Of a stretch of DNA of 64,000 nt, positions 55,042 to 64,000 are shown in pieces. A program made the position numbers and the translations under genes. The stretch is from contig CM057458.1 of NCBI GenBank assembly GCA_016271365.2, positions 204,200,501-204,264,500 on the forward strand, in the 5' to 3' direction. The notes beneath the pieces were generated by a model. That model ran no database searches. It saw nothing but the letters and a program-made list of their open reading frames with translations, and was not told the DNA's origin. The DNA comes from Neoceratodus forsteri. Lineage: Eukaryota > Chordata > Ceratodontiformes > Ceratodontidae. The first letter of the stretch is position 1. The number at the start of each line of letters is the position of its first letter.

Positions 55042-56599
55042 CAAGGCCCCAATTTTTCTGCGATACTGCCGCCATGGAATTTATTGTATACTGTGGAAAA
55101 TCCACGGAATAAAACTGCGGAATATTATTCTGTGGTTTACATGTACTGTGGAATATTATTCCTCGGTATATATGAACTGAAGAATATTATTCCTCAGTTT
55201 ATACTGAAGAGTTAGTTTTAGCTGGCCTGCCGGAACAGTAGTACCGCTCATGATGCTGACAACCTGGGTTTGGGAATGAGCTTGGGAAGTTGGAGGGCTT
55301 GTCGGGGGGGAGGAGCGAGCATTCTATGGACTGCTCTCCTACTCCGGGGGGGAGTCACCAGTGTTCAGATAACTCCTTGTGGTAGCCTGGGGTATGACAG
55401 CCAGGACTGACTACATTTGTAAGGCATGTCAGAAGTTCTGTGTGCCATGCCAATGTCATTGCACAACATGCCTCCTGGGGATAAAATGGGAAAATGGAGG
55501 TTCCACCACCACACAATGATGTCCACCCCAAAGTTGCAGACTCTACGCCACTGACCAGGCTCCCGCTCCCATTCTTCCATTCAGTCTCCATCGGGGGAGT
55601 AGGCTGGGGGTGTTCGGGAGTCAGGCAAGTCCTGGGGTGTATGGTGGGGCTGAGCATGTATAGATCAGACCAGTGGGGGCTGGTGGATAAGGCAATAAAG
55701 CATAATAAATAAAAAAAAAATAAAGAGTCAGTATAAACTGTGAGTAAAACAATTCTGCAGTTTACATTGACTCTGACCAAGGAAAATTATTCCAGAGATC
55801 ATATAAACTGTGGTTATTCCATGGATCATATAACCCCAAGAAAACTATTACTTGGTTTATATTGAATTCCATAGAATACTGTTTGGAATTCTGTGGAATT
55901 TATAAACAAAAATCTCAAAAGCATTTTGGAACAGCCCCTGACCATTAGTTTGTTCTGCTAGGACTTTACCTTAAAAATCAAAACAGGTAAACCCCCACAC
56001 CTAACTCAGCCCCACCACCCTCCCTACCCAACTCTGAGAACCTTATTGAGTCCCCTGATTTGAAGTAGAACTATTTTTATCAGGTCCCATACTGTGGAGC
56101 AATCCTCATCTTTCTAATTGCACTGCTGGGCCCAAATTCCAGTTTTATTTTCCCAGAAGTTCTTTGAGCACAGCTTCACAAAGCACCACTGAATAAAAAA
56201 CTGGCATGCTGGCCTAGTGGTAAAACTAGAAGGATAAGAATCACTGTGCAGTGCGATAGCTGCTAAAAATATTACTCATTCAAATTGGGTGGCACTGAGG
56301 TTTCTCAGGCTGGGGTGGGTGGATGGGGTTGAGATGGATGAGGTGGATTTTTACTTTCTAATACTAAGTACCTAGGAGTTAATGGAAAACCTTCTGTCGT
56401 TTGTAGGCCCCAGCCCAAAAACTAACAATTTTTCCCTACCTGGGTGCTTGGGGGTGGTTGCTGTCTTCTACTGAAGCCTCCAACTGCCACTGCATAATTT
56501 CGACAGAAATAGGAAACTAATGTTGCAGAAGTTCTGTGGCAACAAGGGGACTTGCCGCAGAATTTAGACCCAAGTTTCTGCAGAAAAATTGGGGCCTTG
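55042..56599. mobile_element. Non-autonomous hAT element, 1.56 kb, containing a SINE
   Basis: Terminal inverted repeats CAAGGCCCCAATTTTTCTGC are perfect over 20 bp (55042-55061 and 56580-56599). GCGATGGC (55034-55041) and GCGATAGC (56600-56607) are an 8-bp duplication with one mismatch. The interior has many GGAATATTATTC/GTGGAATA words, recalling the hAT elements at 21283 and 59318, and no transposase frame. Confidence 0.88.
55217..55722 (+). mobile_element. tRNA-headed SINE, plus strand, nested in the hAT element
   Basis: Head TTTAGCTGGCCTGCCGGAAC and B-box-like CCTGGGTTTGGGAATGAG; A-rich tail AATAAATAAAAAAAAAATAA (55693-55722 region). AAGAGTTAGT (55207-55216) and AAGAGTCAGT (55723-55732) are the target duplication. 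The head matches the SINEs at 23637, 38007 and 52599; the body differs from them. Confidence 0.78.
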
Positions 56600-56607
56600 G
56601 CGATAGC

Positions 56608-58070
56608 TGGTGCTGACAAGTAGAACATTTTGGAATCCAGGTCCTGAGGGGAATTTCTACCCTTGGACTGGTTGAGGGCGAGCAGAGCATTGAGTACTTC
56701 AGATGGGGTTATCCGGCCAAAGGAGAAGGAGGGGGCAGGAGGGGGGTTTACTAGAGGGGGTAGACGGGACAGGGGGGGAGAGTGGACAAAAGTGACGATG
56801 TACGGTTTGTGAAAAAGGAGTTAAATTCTGAGGCCACCGAAAGAGGTTCTGTGGCAGTGGAGCTGCCTACATCTAGTACAGAGGTAGGGGGCTGTGCAGG
56901 TGAGGAGAAGAGCGATTTAACCCCCTTCCAAAATTTAGCCGGGTGTTTTAAGTTAGCTTGGAAGGAGGCTTTGAAATAGTTGGCTTTTGCCTGACAGATT
57001 AGTCTTGTACAGGCATTTCATAGGGAGCGATACATTTGGTGAACCTGGGGTTACTGGAGACCCTTGTAAGACTTCCAAGCCTGGTCCCTGGTTCTGAGGT
57101 GGGTCATGCTGTCAGCTGAGATCCAGAGCAGGTGAGTGCCCCTTACCCAAGCCCCTCTAAGTGGGGCATAGCAGTCGCACATAGTGATGAACCTGGACTT
57201 GAAGTACTCCATGGCGGAATCAATAGAGGAGGTCCAGGGGATGAATGACCAGTCTGTAGTTGCCAAATCATTTAGGAGGGGAGCAAGGTCCAAGGATTTG
57301 TAGGACCTGGTGAGGAGTGTTCTAGGGGGATGTGTCTTGGGTCTGAATATTTTCCTTACTGAGTAAATCATGTGGTGATTGCTTAAGGAGTCTGGTAAAG
57401 GCCTGAGGCAATTATCCGATGAGGGTGTAAAGTAAGGGGCCCAGTCCAGTAGAAAGTGGTTCTGTGAGTTGGGGTTCATGCGTGTGGGCTCTGTGATCTG
57501 TTGAGACAGGTTTAGCGTGGTAACTTGGCTGCAAATCTTGGAGCTAGCACTGGAGAGCCAGTTCAAGTTGAATTTCCCAATGATATGGAGCTTACTCCCG
57601 ATGCGTGTGATATTAGAGTGCCCAGGTGATCTAAGATAGCTGGCAAAGGGGAGTCAGGCGAACAGTAGGACCCTTCTATGAAAATGGGAATTGAGTGAGG
57701 GAGGGAGGGGGATTTTTATTAACAAGGTATCGATGGACTGTGCAGGCAATGAAAGTGGGACTGTGGTGAACTAAAGCAAGGATTAGATGTATATGGCTAT
57801 ACCCCCACCTTTTTTGTTACCAGGATGGTCGTGATGAATGACTGAGTACCTGGGAATAGATATTTCTGTGTCCTGGTTCTGAGGCTTTAGCCAGGTCTCT
57901 GAGATAATCAAGATGTCAAGACTTAGGGATAGGGCAATTGGTTGTAGGAGGGTTATTTTATGGAGGTTGCAGATATTTAGGTGGGCTAGTTTTAAACCCC
58001 ATGGTAGTTGGAAAGGAAGAGGGTTTTTGTTCAGAAGAGAGGTTTGGTCCAGGGTTTGGCTCAACATCCC
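56608..58070 (-). pseudogene. LINE endonuclease and linker
   Basis: LKLAHLNICNLHKITLLQPI and IISETWLKP (metal-binding Glu) lead to GGGIAIYI at 57785. A damaged stretch follows, then SQQITEPTRM and SNHHMIYSVRKI (terminal block; S-N-H instead of S-D-H, near 57390). The linker is RTLLTRSYKSLDLAPLLNDL, LRTRDQAWKSYKGL, then a degraded segment to LNALLALNQSK near 56690. The Asp-to-Asn change in the last block would abolish nuclease activity. Confidence 0.8.
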
Positions 58071-58799
58071 TGGCTAGTATGAGTAATATTGTTATCAAAA
58101 TTTTGGTTTTGGGCATGGCTCACAGAAACTTGCAGTGGGAGGCAGGTAGCTGAGAGGCATACACTGAAGTGCCCTGGGCAGGGAATTTTAGGGCTATCAG
58201 CCCAGTATGAAAGGAGGGTGGGAGGATGGTAGAACCAACCAACCAGTTGTGGAGGAGAGGAATGGTGGCAGACGGATGGTGGTGGTAGTAGAGGGGTGTG
58301 GCAGTGCAGCTGAGTTGATATTAGTAAAGGGGTAATCCTGTATCTTTGGGTAGGAGAAGGGTGCGAGGGACACCAATAGTACAAGAAAGAAGAATATTGT
58401 TAAGCAAAGAGGCAGCATGATGAGACTGTCTGGTTAGAGAGTTCAGGATTATGCTAGTAGCAGCCACTAGTGGTGGGTGCAGATAAGCTGCAAAGGAAAA
58501 AGTTGGCTTATTGGTTCTGTACTCAACATTATCCTCCGTATATAATCAGTAGTCCCACCAAGATTGGTGGTGGGGGTGGCAGGGCAATCCACACACTCTG
58601 GTTTAAAATGTGGTGTATCTCTGGGTAGAATGCCGTACCTGATTGCAGTTGGATTTTCAGCTTGGGGGAGGGCAGGCTCAAATTTGGCCCTCATGACCAG
58701 CGGAGAGCTGTTGAAGAGAAAGAAAGGTGGAAATTATAAAGAAGGTAAGATGGAGGTGGGGCTAAGCAGCAGGACATTTGGCTAGTGCAGCAAGGCTGA

Positions 58800-59317
58800 T
58801 TTCATATGGCTAAATGTAAGCAAGGCTGATTTTTGTAGCACACTGAGTCTGAAGCAATAATTAATTGGGCAAAACAAAGTGACCCAGGTGGAAAGAGTTA
58901 AAACCTACAGGAGTTGAACTTACCTGAAGGATCAACAATAACCTAGCTCACTGTATTAATAATCTAAATTAAGTGACTCTTTAGCAAATCCTCGGTGGGG
59001 CTATAGTGTTAAAAATCAAGCACCCTCTAAAGCACTGTGCCCTGAGCAAGTAGCAAAACTTAAAACTAGTAGATAATTCATGTAAAATTAAAATTCAATT
59101 GAAGCTCCCTGCAGAAAAGAGCTAAATTCTACACATCTAGTGAGTAAGGCTGCAAATAATAAAAACTATCTTCGGTGATCTAGACAATTCATTTAAATGT
59201 AAATTAAAGCTCCCTTCAGAAAGCGCTAAATTCCACACTTCTAGTAAGTAAGACTGCAAATAATAAAAACTATCTGTAGTGTTCGGCCAAGAGTTAAAGC
59301 AGAGAAGCTGCTCAGAG
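58800..59317. other. Unassigned sequence with a short duplicated phrase
   Basis: AAGCTCCCT(G/T)CAGAAA...GCTAAATTC(T/C)ACAC.TCTAGT(G/A)AGTAAG and GCTGCAAATAATAAAAACTA-like text occur at 59100-59170 and 59209-59275, a 109-bp duplication. No coding. Confidence 0.55.
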
Positions 59318-59725
59318 TAGGAGTGTGTGAAAAAAAAATTCTGCAACAGAATTTTGGTGAAAATCGGATTTTCGCTTCCACGAAAGTTCGGAAATCATTT
59401 TTCCAACTTCCACAGAACTGAAAATGCAGAATAAATGTAAGAAATGTGGGGTAATGTATTTAACTGTGGGGAAAAAAACCCGCAGAAGTAATTCAAACAG
59501 TGGATAATTACATGAAATACTGTGAAATACTAAGCAGCAGACTTTATTTCTGTATGCCATGTAAAAAGTCTGCAGTTCGTAATTAAAGTACTAAGTGGAA
59601 ATCAGCAGTTATTTGGTGAAAGTTCAGAATTCCAGCACAGGCAAAAGAGCAGAAAATTCCGTAAAATTTTTGAAATTTCACAGAACTTCCACAATGGCGG
59701 AAATCTGCACTTTCGCCCACTCTTA
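59318..59725. mobile_element. hAT MITE with perfect 8-bp duplication
   Basis: Ends TAGGAGTGTGTGAAA and (inverted) TAAGAGTGGGCGAAA. GCTCAGAG occurs at 59310-59317 and 59726-59733. AT-rich interior with TTCCAC/GTGGAA words and no coding. Confidence 0.9.
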
Positions 59726-60336
59726 GCTCAGAGTAGTCTATTTGAAAAAAGACGCCAAACAGATCCTCAGTTCCATCCAAAAACTCTGGTTTAAAATGCG
59801 GTGCTCCTCTGGGCAAACTGCCATACCTGATTGCGGTCGGATTCTCAGCTCGGGGGAGGGCAGGCTCAAACTTGGCCCTCACAATCAGCGAGGAGCTGAT
59901 TGGAGTCAGATTTTCAGCTTGGGTGAGGGTTTTCATATAAAGACTGCTGTAGTAATGAATAAAATAAAATGTGTTTATGTGGAGGTATTCATGAGTGTAT
60001 TTATATGTAAACTGTCACTAAAATGTAACAAAACAAAGGCTGGAGTGAGATGGTGGTAAAATTGTAAATATGTGAAATGCTTTAATAAAATAAAAACTGC
60101 CAATTGAGCGCACAACGGGATCATATGGTGTTTTCATTTCAATTAAGGAAATACCATGACAATGGAGAGTGCAACATGTGTTACATGCTAAAATGCATAG
60201 TCTTTGAGAGTGAAATGTGTTCCTTCTCAGACAGCAAATGAAAGAAACTTTGCAGAAATAGTTTCAACCTAAGAAATGAGATGAGTGAGGACCATTATCT
60301 ACAGAGGAGCATTGGACAAATCCTCCTAATATGCAA

Positions 60337-60482
60337 GCAATAATGCCCAACAGGGTGGGTGGTATTGGGCAATACCGGACTGGCCAGGGGCGTAATGAGG
60401 CCTGACGCTGCAGGCAGAGGGCCTTATAGCCCTTGGCCAGTCCGGTATTGCCAATACCGCCCACCCTGGAGGGCATTATTGC
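60337..60482. repeat. Near-perfect 146-bp palindrome, GCAATAATGCCC ends
   Basis: Left arm GCAATAATGCCCAACAGGGT continuing GGGTGGTATTGGGCAATACC and GGACTGGCCAGGGGC; the right arm is the inverted copy with few mismatches; the loop is near 60405. Each arm holds a smaller hairpin GGTATTG-CAATACC. The ends match the element at 893-1028. No clear target duplication. Confidence 0.88.
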
Positions 60483-60489
60483 GCTTAGA

Positions 60490-61640
60490 AAATGGGCATC
60501 ATTGTAAATTTTAATTAAGTAGTAAGAAAAAAGAAGAAATTAGTTTGTAAATAAATACACAGAGTAAAAAAATACATATTTTTGATGAAATAGTCCCTCA
60601 GATTTTGTGCTGTTCCATCTGCTGTTGCAACCCCCCTCCAGTCATTCCCTTCTAGTTAGCCTCTCCCCCTTCCAGTACCACATCAAGAGATGGAGTTCAT
60701 TGTAAACTTTAATAATTTTGTTGGTTGCCATGGGTTTTTGTGCTTACTTTGAAGAATGGCAGTTTTCTTTCCTGTAAGCTTCCCCCCCTCCTGTCAGTAG
60801 CTCAGGTTGGAAGGCTGTTCGTGTTTGTCACGTAACCTTGCGTGATCCTGCATCACATAACCAGGAAGTGGAGACTCAGAAAATGAGCGACTGAGGGTGA
60901 AAGCCATGGGAGTTAGAGTGAGACAAAAAACATTGCAGGGGAGAGCGAGGAACAGAGGATTCAAGTAAGAAATTTTTTTAATACTTTTGAACCTCTAGAC
61001 TGGCACGGCAGGTGGGGGACAGTGGCGCGATACATCTATGTCAGTTAGCGAGGGCAAAAAATGGTGGCTCGACAGATGCCAACTCGGGGTTCCCAAATAT
61101 ATTTTTAGGTAATAGGGCATCTCGAATTGGCACGTCTTTCGAAACAGGCTTCTATCGTAACTTAATGTACCCCCCCTGTTATAGCTCTCAGCTAATCAGA
61201 GAGCTGATAGTGTTTGTCCCATTTTCTAAAGTAACATAGTAAAACAAACTCTGGCCAGAGCTGAAAGGGCTGCATGTGTTGGGGGTGAGAGTGGGGGTGG
61301 GGTTAGGGAGGGTTGGGTGAGGAGGATATGTATAATTTAAAAATAAAATCAGCAGCGTCCTGATCATGACACTGGGGGATTGGTCACAAGATAGAGTGAA
61401 TAGGTTGTGCTTCTTTAGTAGGCTGATTAGAATCCTGCTGGGCAGGATCAGGAGCACTGAGCACCATGTCTGACTGGCCCATTCCGGGATTATCAGCATC
61501 ATTGTGGCTGGCTCTTTCCTGAGCATTATGATCACTGTCTGAATGGGTGTGAATGGTGGGATGTCATGTAAGAACCGCCCTGTCCAGTCCAGGAATAGGG
61601 TATCCTCAGGGACTGTACTGTTTACTGGTAGTCTGCAACA
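60490..61640. other. About 1.1 kb without a recognised gene; possible promoter-like segment at 60820-60975
   Basis: The segment has GTCACGTAAC, CAGGAAGTGG (ETS-like) and, near 60965, AAGTAAGAAATTTTTTTAA, which could be a splice donor after a GC-richer stretch. There is no coding evidence. A vertebrate 5' exon is one reading, chance another. Confidence 0.2.
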
Positions 61641-61644
61641 CCAC

Positions 61645-61855
61645 CTGGACACCCACTGGGACAGCAATGGGGATGAGCAGAAAGGACCTTAGTCAACATC
61701 TCATCCAAAAGATGATGCACCCTGATATTTCAGCATCTCCCTAATACTGCATCTGGGTGTGAGCATTTAAGGTATGAGCCAAAGTCCAAGTATGGAACAA
61801 GAACACATGACCTTTTGATCCAGAGCTGCATGTGCTAATAAGTGAGCCATACTTA
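61645..61855 (-). mobile_element. V-SINE-like element: tRNA-like head and conserved core, minus strand
   Basis: The reverse complement has a head TATGGCTCACTTATTAGCAC with a B-box-like GGTCATGTGTTCTTGTTCC. Then come CAGATGCAGTATTAGGGAGA and TTTTGGATGAGATGTTGACT with AAGGTCCT. The GGATGAGA-GTT-A--AGGTCC core is the one shared by V-SINEs of sharks, lungfish and teleosts. Confidence 0.65.
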
Positions 61856-61857
61856 CA

Positions 61858-61990
61858 TGCTGAAAGGAAAGGAGTTGGGTTTTATATAAGCAGTTTCATC
61901 CATATTGTACCCCAAAACACTTTACAAGCCACAAGCAGATGCAGCAGCCATTCAGAACAAAGTGAGGTTAAAGAGCCTCTGACCCCATGG
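61858..61990 (-). mobile_element. SINE/L2-type 3' tail, minus strand, abutting the V-SINE-like head
   Basis: The reverse complement reads CTTGTAAAGTGTTTTGGGGT, then ACAATATGG and TTATATAAAACCCAACTCC, the TGTAAAGCGCTTTGGG...CTATATAAA tail common to V-SINEs and partner LINEs. It sits directly upstream of the SINE head at 61855, so two SINE copies may lie head-to-tail. Confidence 0.55.
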
Positions 61991-62136
61991 GACAACTTTA
62001 GAAAAATGTAGTATTTATACATAATCCATTTTACAGTTCATGTCTCTTTCTGTAATTCTCACCTTTATTTCTTCATTACTAAGGACATTTGCATGGTAAC
62101 AGGATTTGTGCCTTATCTGCTGTGGCTCCTTGCCTA

Positions 62137-62226
62137 CACCTGACATCACAGTTCTGTTTATGACATCACAGTCTGTTGCTGTAGCGATAATTATGATGTC
62201 ATAAACTGGGATTATGATGTCAGGTG
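62137..62226. repeat. 90-bp fold-back element with TGACATCA motifs
   Basis: CACCTGACATCACAGTTCTG and TTTATGACATCACAG on the left pair with the inverted right arm (CACCTGACATCATAATCCCA, GTTTATGACATCATAA). Four TGACATCA copies in all. Confidence 0.75.
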
Positions 62227-62470
62227 CACACAAATTGCCAAGAGTAGATGAAGTCTAGAGGACAGTGATCCTGTTTTCACGAAACTGTCTTCAGTAATAA
62301 TGAAAAGGGGGGATAATTGCAGAAAATATAAATCTTACATTTTCAAAGTTATTCCAATGGTGTCAGGGGCTCCTTAAGTGAGACCTGAGGAAGAATAAGC
62401 ACTGAGAGGTTCAGTGAGATGGAGGGAGGTTAAAAAAAGCTAATGGGGAGAAAATCAGAGAATTAAAGTC
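62227..62470. other. Unassigned sequence
   Basis: No coding or repeat signal seen between the fold-back element and the CR1 tail. Confidence 0.4.
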
Positions 62471-62602
62471 TGCGTATGTGTGTGAGGGTGATAAAGCTGG
62501 AGATCAAGGAGGGTCTGTGGTATTACAGTAGGTAGGGAAATAGGCAGACTAGGTGGGTCAAGCAGTCCTTATCTGCCATCAGTTTCTATGTTTCTATAGA
62601 GA
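62471..62602 (+). mobile_element. CR1 3' terminal fragment
   Basis: GGTAGGGAAATAGGCAGACT, then AGGTGGGTCAAGCAGTCCTTATC and TTTCTATGTTTCTAT, the standard CR1 terminus. Its left limit is unclear. Confidence 0.8.
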
Positions 62603-62604
62603 TT

Positions 62605-62700
62605 TGAATGACTTGCTCAATGTCAACAGTGAGTAAGTGGTGGTGGTGAGATTCAAAGTCAAATGTGAGACTCTAGGCTAACAGCTGCACAAATTTACTT
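62605..62700 (-). mobile_element. MIR-like SINE fragment, minus strand
   Basis: The reverse complement has GTTAGCCTAGAGTCTCACAT, GACTTTGAATCTCACC (B-box region), then CACTTACTCACTGTTGACAT and TGAGCAAGTCATTC, the MIR-type tail block. Confidence 0.5.
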
Positions 62701-62844
62701 TCTTGAACTAAGCACCATAATGTGCTCATGTATAGTTAGGATACACAAGGATTACAAACTTCACTTTTTGTTACAAAAATTTTCATTAAAGATTTTATCA
62801 AAAGGCTACCTGCTGGCTGGTGTGCTTCAGTGCTGGCTAGTCAG

Positions 62845-63345
62845 GTTTGGGGGAGGATGAAGGAGCCGGTTTTGGGGTGGATGTGGGAGCTGGTTTCTTG
62901 GTGGATGTGGGAGCTAGGTTTAGGGGTGGACATGGGAGCTGGTTCGGGGTGGACATGGGAGCCAGTCTGGGGGTGAATGTCATAGTCAGTTCTGGGGTGG
63001 ATGTGGGAGCCAGTTCTGGGGTGGTAATGGAAACTGGTTTGGGGGTGGATATGGGAGCTGGATTGGGGGTGAATGTGGGAGGCAGTTCGGGAATGGATGT
63101 GGGAACTGCTTAGGGGGTGGGTTGGGGTGCTTCAGTGCTGGTGGGCCAGGTTTGGGGGTGGACATGGGAGCCAGTTCAGGGGTGGATGTGGGAGCTGGTT
63201 CAGGGGTGGATATGGAAGTCGGTTTGGGGTGGATGTGGGAGTTGGTTTTGGGGCGAATGTGGGAGTTGGTTCTTGGGTGGACATGGGAGTCAGTTTTGGG
63301 TTGGGCTGTGGTGCTTCAGTGCAGGTGAGCCAGCACACCCTATAC
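62845..63345. repeat. 27-bp G-rich minisatellite, about 17 units, with higher-order insert
   Basis: Units follow GGGAGC(T/C)(G/A)GTT(T/C)GGGGGTGGATGTG. TGCTTCAGTGC(T/A)GG and a GGCCAGGTTTGGGGG phrase recur near 62823, 63128 and 63312, giving a higher-order period. The frames across it (Gly/Val/Asp/Ser repeats) are explained by the repeat. Confidence 0.9.
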
Positions 63346-64000
63346 AGGATATGCAACAGGGCTTTTCACAGGTACTGTTTATGCAGTTTTTATTTTCTTT
63401 AGTTCAAACCATAAGCTTGTAGTTTGCTCAAAATTCCTCGAGCTGGCCAGGGGAACAAGAGAATGAGGGCATGCTCTTCTTCCCTCTTCTCCTGCCAGCT
63501 CAGGAATCCTTCCAGGAAAGAATATAAATTTATTCTTTCTCAACCTTTATTTGTTTTTTTTCCTTTTCCACTACACCATAATGCACAGTTCTGCCTTTTG
63601 TTAGAGCACTACTGCTGTGCTGCTCACCATTCCCATACAACAGCTCTTCTCTGGGCAGTCTGCATACAAAAATAGGGGGTTTCCTTTGGGTTCCGATGGC
63701 TAAAATTGCAGCCAGTCAGCAAAGCATTTAATTTTGCCCTGTTTCAAAAAACCGGCCAGTTCTCTCTAAAATTACCAGTCAATCCTCTGCAGAAGGAGGG
63801 CGTCTGAAGGAGCAGGACTGATTTCTTCTTGATGTGCAACCTGGCTTTGTTTATACATATATAGCAGAGGGTGCCAGGCTGCAGACACATATCATGTCTC
63901 AGAGACAGGGCAAGCAGAACACAATGTGCACTCGGGGCTTGGAACAGAAGAGAGAGGGAACACTAATGTGAAAGTGCAAATCTTTGAATTAAAACCCTTT
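63346..64000. other. Right end of window, no recognised feature
   Basis: T-rich and AT-rich sequence without coding, tandem or terminal-repeat signal. Confidence 0.4.

Larger units (their letters stand above)
53300..58440 (-). mobile_element. LINE (CR1/L2/Rex1 group), interrupted by a hAT element
   Basis: On the minus strand: endonuclease (about 58070-57480), linker (57480-56610), RT (55041-53595) and a 3' region to about 53300. A hAT element at 55042-56599 splits the RT entry. Taking it out joins YLSAPAIA to PLASLFNLSFSLTSIP. The 5' part near 58384-58070 is open but unassigned. The clade is not resolved by eye. Confidence 0.82.
58560..59905 (-). repeat. Pair of similar blocks, 58590-58710 and 59770-59900
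   Basis: Both contain CTCTGGTTTAAAATG(T/C)GGTG, TACCTGATTGC(A/G)GT(T/C)GGATT and GGGGGAGGGCAGGCTCAAA followed by TTGGCCCTCA. On the minus strand both can be read as RAKFEPALP(Q/R)AENPTAIRYG. The reading frame is kept between copies, but no stop-free context of useful length surrounds it. The second copy lies next to a hAT MITE. Confidence 0.75.

Noticed and set aside
62847..63422. Gly-Val-Asp repeat protein resembling a structural protein
   Set aside because: All frames are open across the 27-bp minisatellite because of its period; unit divergence is not codon-biased by eye.
1..64000. tRNA or rRNA genes
   Set aside because: A/B-box-like sequences are all in SINE heads with target duplications or degenerate stems; no full cloverleaf or rRNA segment was seen.

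Overview
This window looks like a piece of a large, repeat-saturated non-mammalian vertebrate genome, with no recognisable host gene. The evidence is the repeat mix: several CR1 and L2 LINEs, an I-group-like LINE, PIF/Harbinger and hAT DNA transposons with introns or 8-bp target duplications, tRNA-derived SINEs including a V-SINE-like core and MIR-like copies, long (TA)n/(CA)n/(GT)n tracts, GT-AG introns and AATAAA-type ends. A lungfish is my first guess. A caecilian or other amphibian, or a coelacanth, would also fit. No rRNA, CRISPR, operon or prokaryotic signal is present. Nearly every open frame is a transposon remnant or a composition artefact.

Layout. 1-3560: minus-strand LINE with an SGNH-esterase ORF1, an endonuclease and the start of the reverse transcriptase (RT), broken by a fold-back element at 893-1028. 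3564-12722: plus-strand L2 split by a nearly complete 6.4-kb LINE at 6147-12520 on the minus strand, with a 14-bp target duplication. 12823-15715: CR1 pieces and a 0.4-kb direct repeat. 17345-18889: L2 tail, then a CR1 split by a poly(A)-tailed LINE fragment. 18890-20996: 2.1-kb non-autonomous Harbinger-like element carrying palindromes and a minisatellite. 21000-23285: CR1 carrying a hAT element that itself carries a 219-bp retroposon. 23290-27730: repeated AT-rich modules, a SINE, a second array of the same minisatellite, and (TA)n tracts. 28820-35945: a broken hAT transposase gene split by a 4.9-kb CR1. 36255-39435: 181-bp tandem repeat, SINE, unannotated DNA.

39439-47161 is the most interesting unit: a 7.7-kb Harbinger transposon with 16-bp inverted ends and ATA target duplications. 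It appears to carry three spliced genes: a HARBI1-type DDE transposase (minus), a NAIF1-like Myb/SANT protein (plus, with TATA box and non-coding first exon), and a second Myb/SANT protein (minus, three exons, phase-1 introns). An ATATTCA plus GCGCA motif cluster occurs at both ends and at the central divergent promoter, which suggests self-regulation by a Myb-type end-binding protein. Each gene has two or three disabling mutations, so this copy is dead but not ancient.

47336-51794: a 4.46-kb unit bounded by 25-bp inverted ends next to TA, filled with tandem arrays and no coding sequence. 52080-58440: SINEs and a minus-strand LINE interrupted by a 1.56-kb hAT that contains a SINE. 58560-64000: a hAT MITE, fold-back elements (60337-60482 shares its ends with 893-1028), V-SINE-like and MIR-like SINEs, a CR1 tail and a 27-bp minisatellite.

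The nesting gives a relative order of events, and the target duplications quoted let most insertion calls be checked directly. Clade names for LINEs rest on motif recognition, not on a database search.
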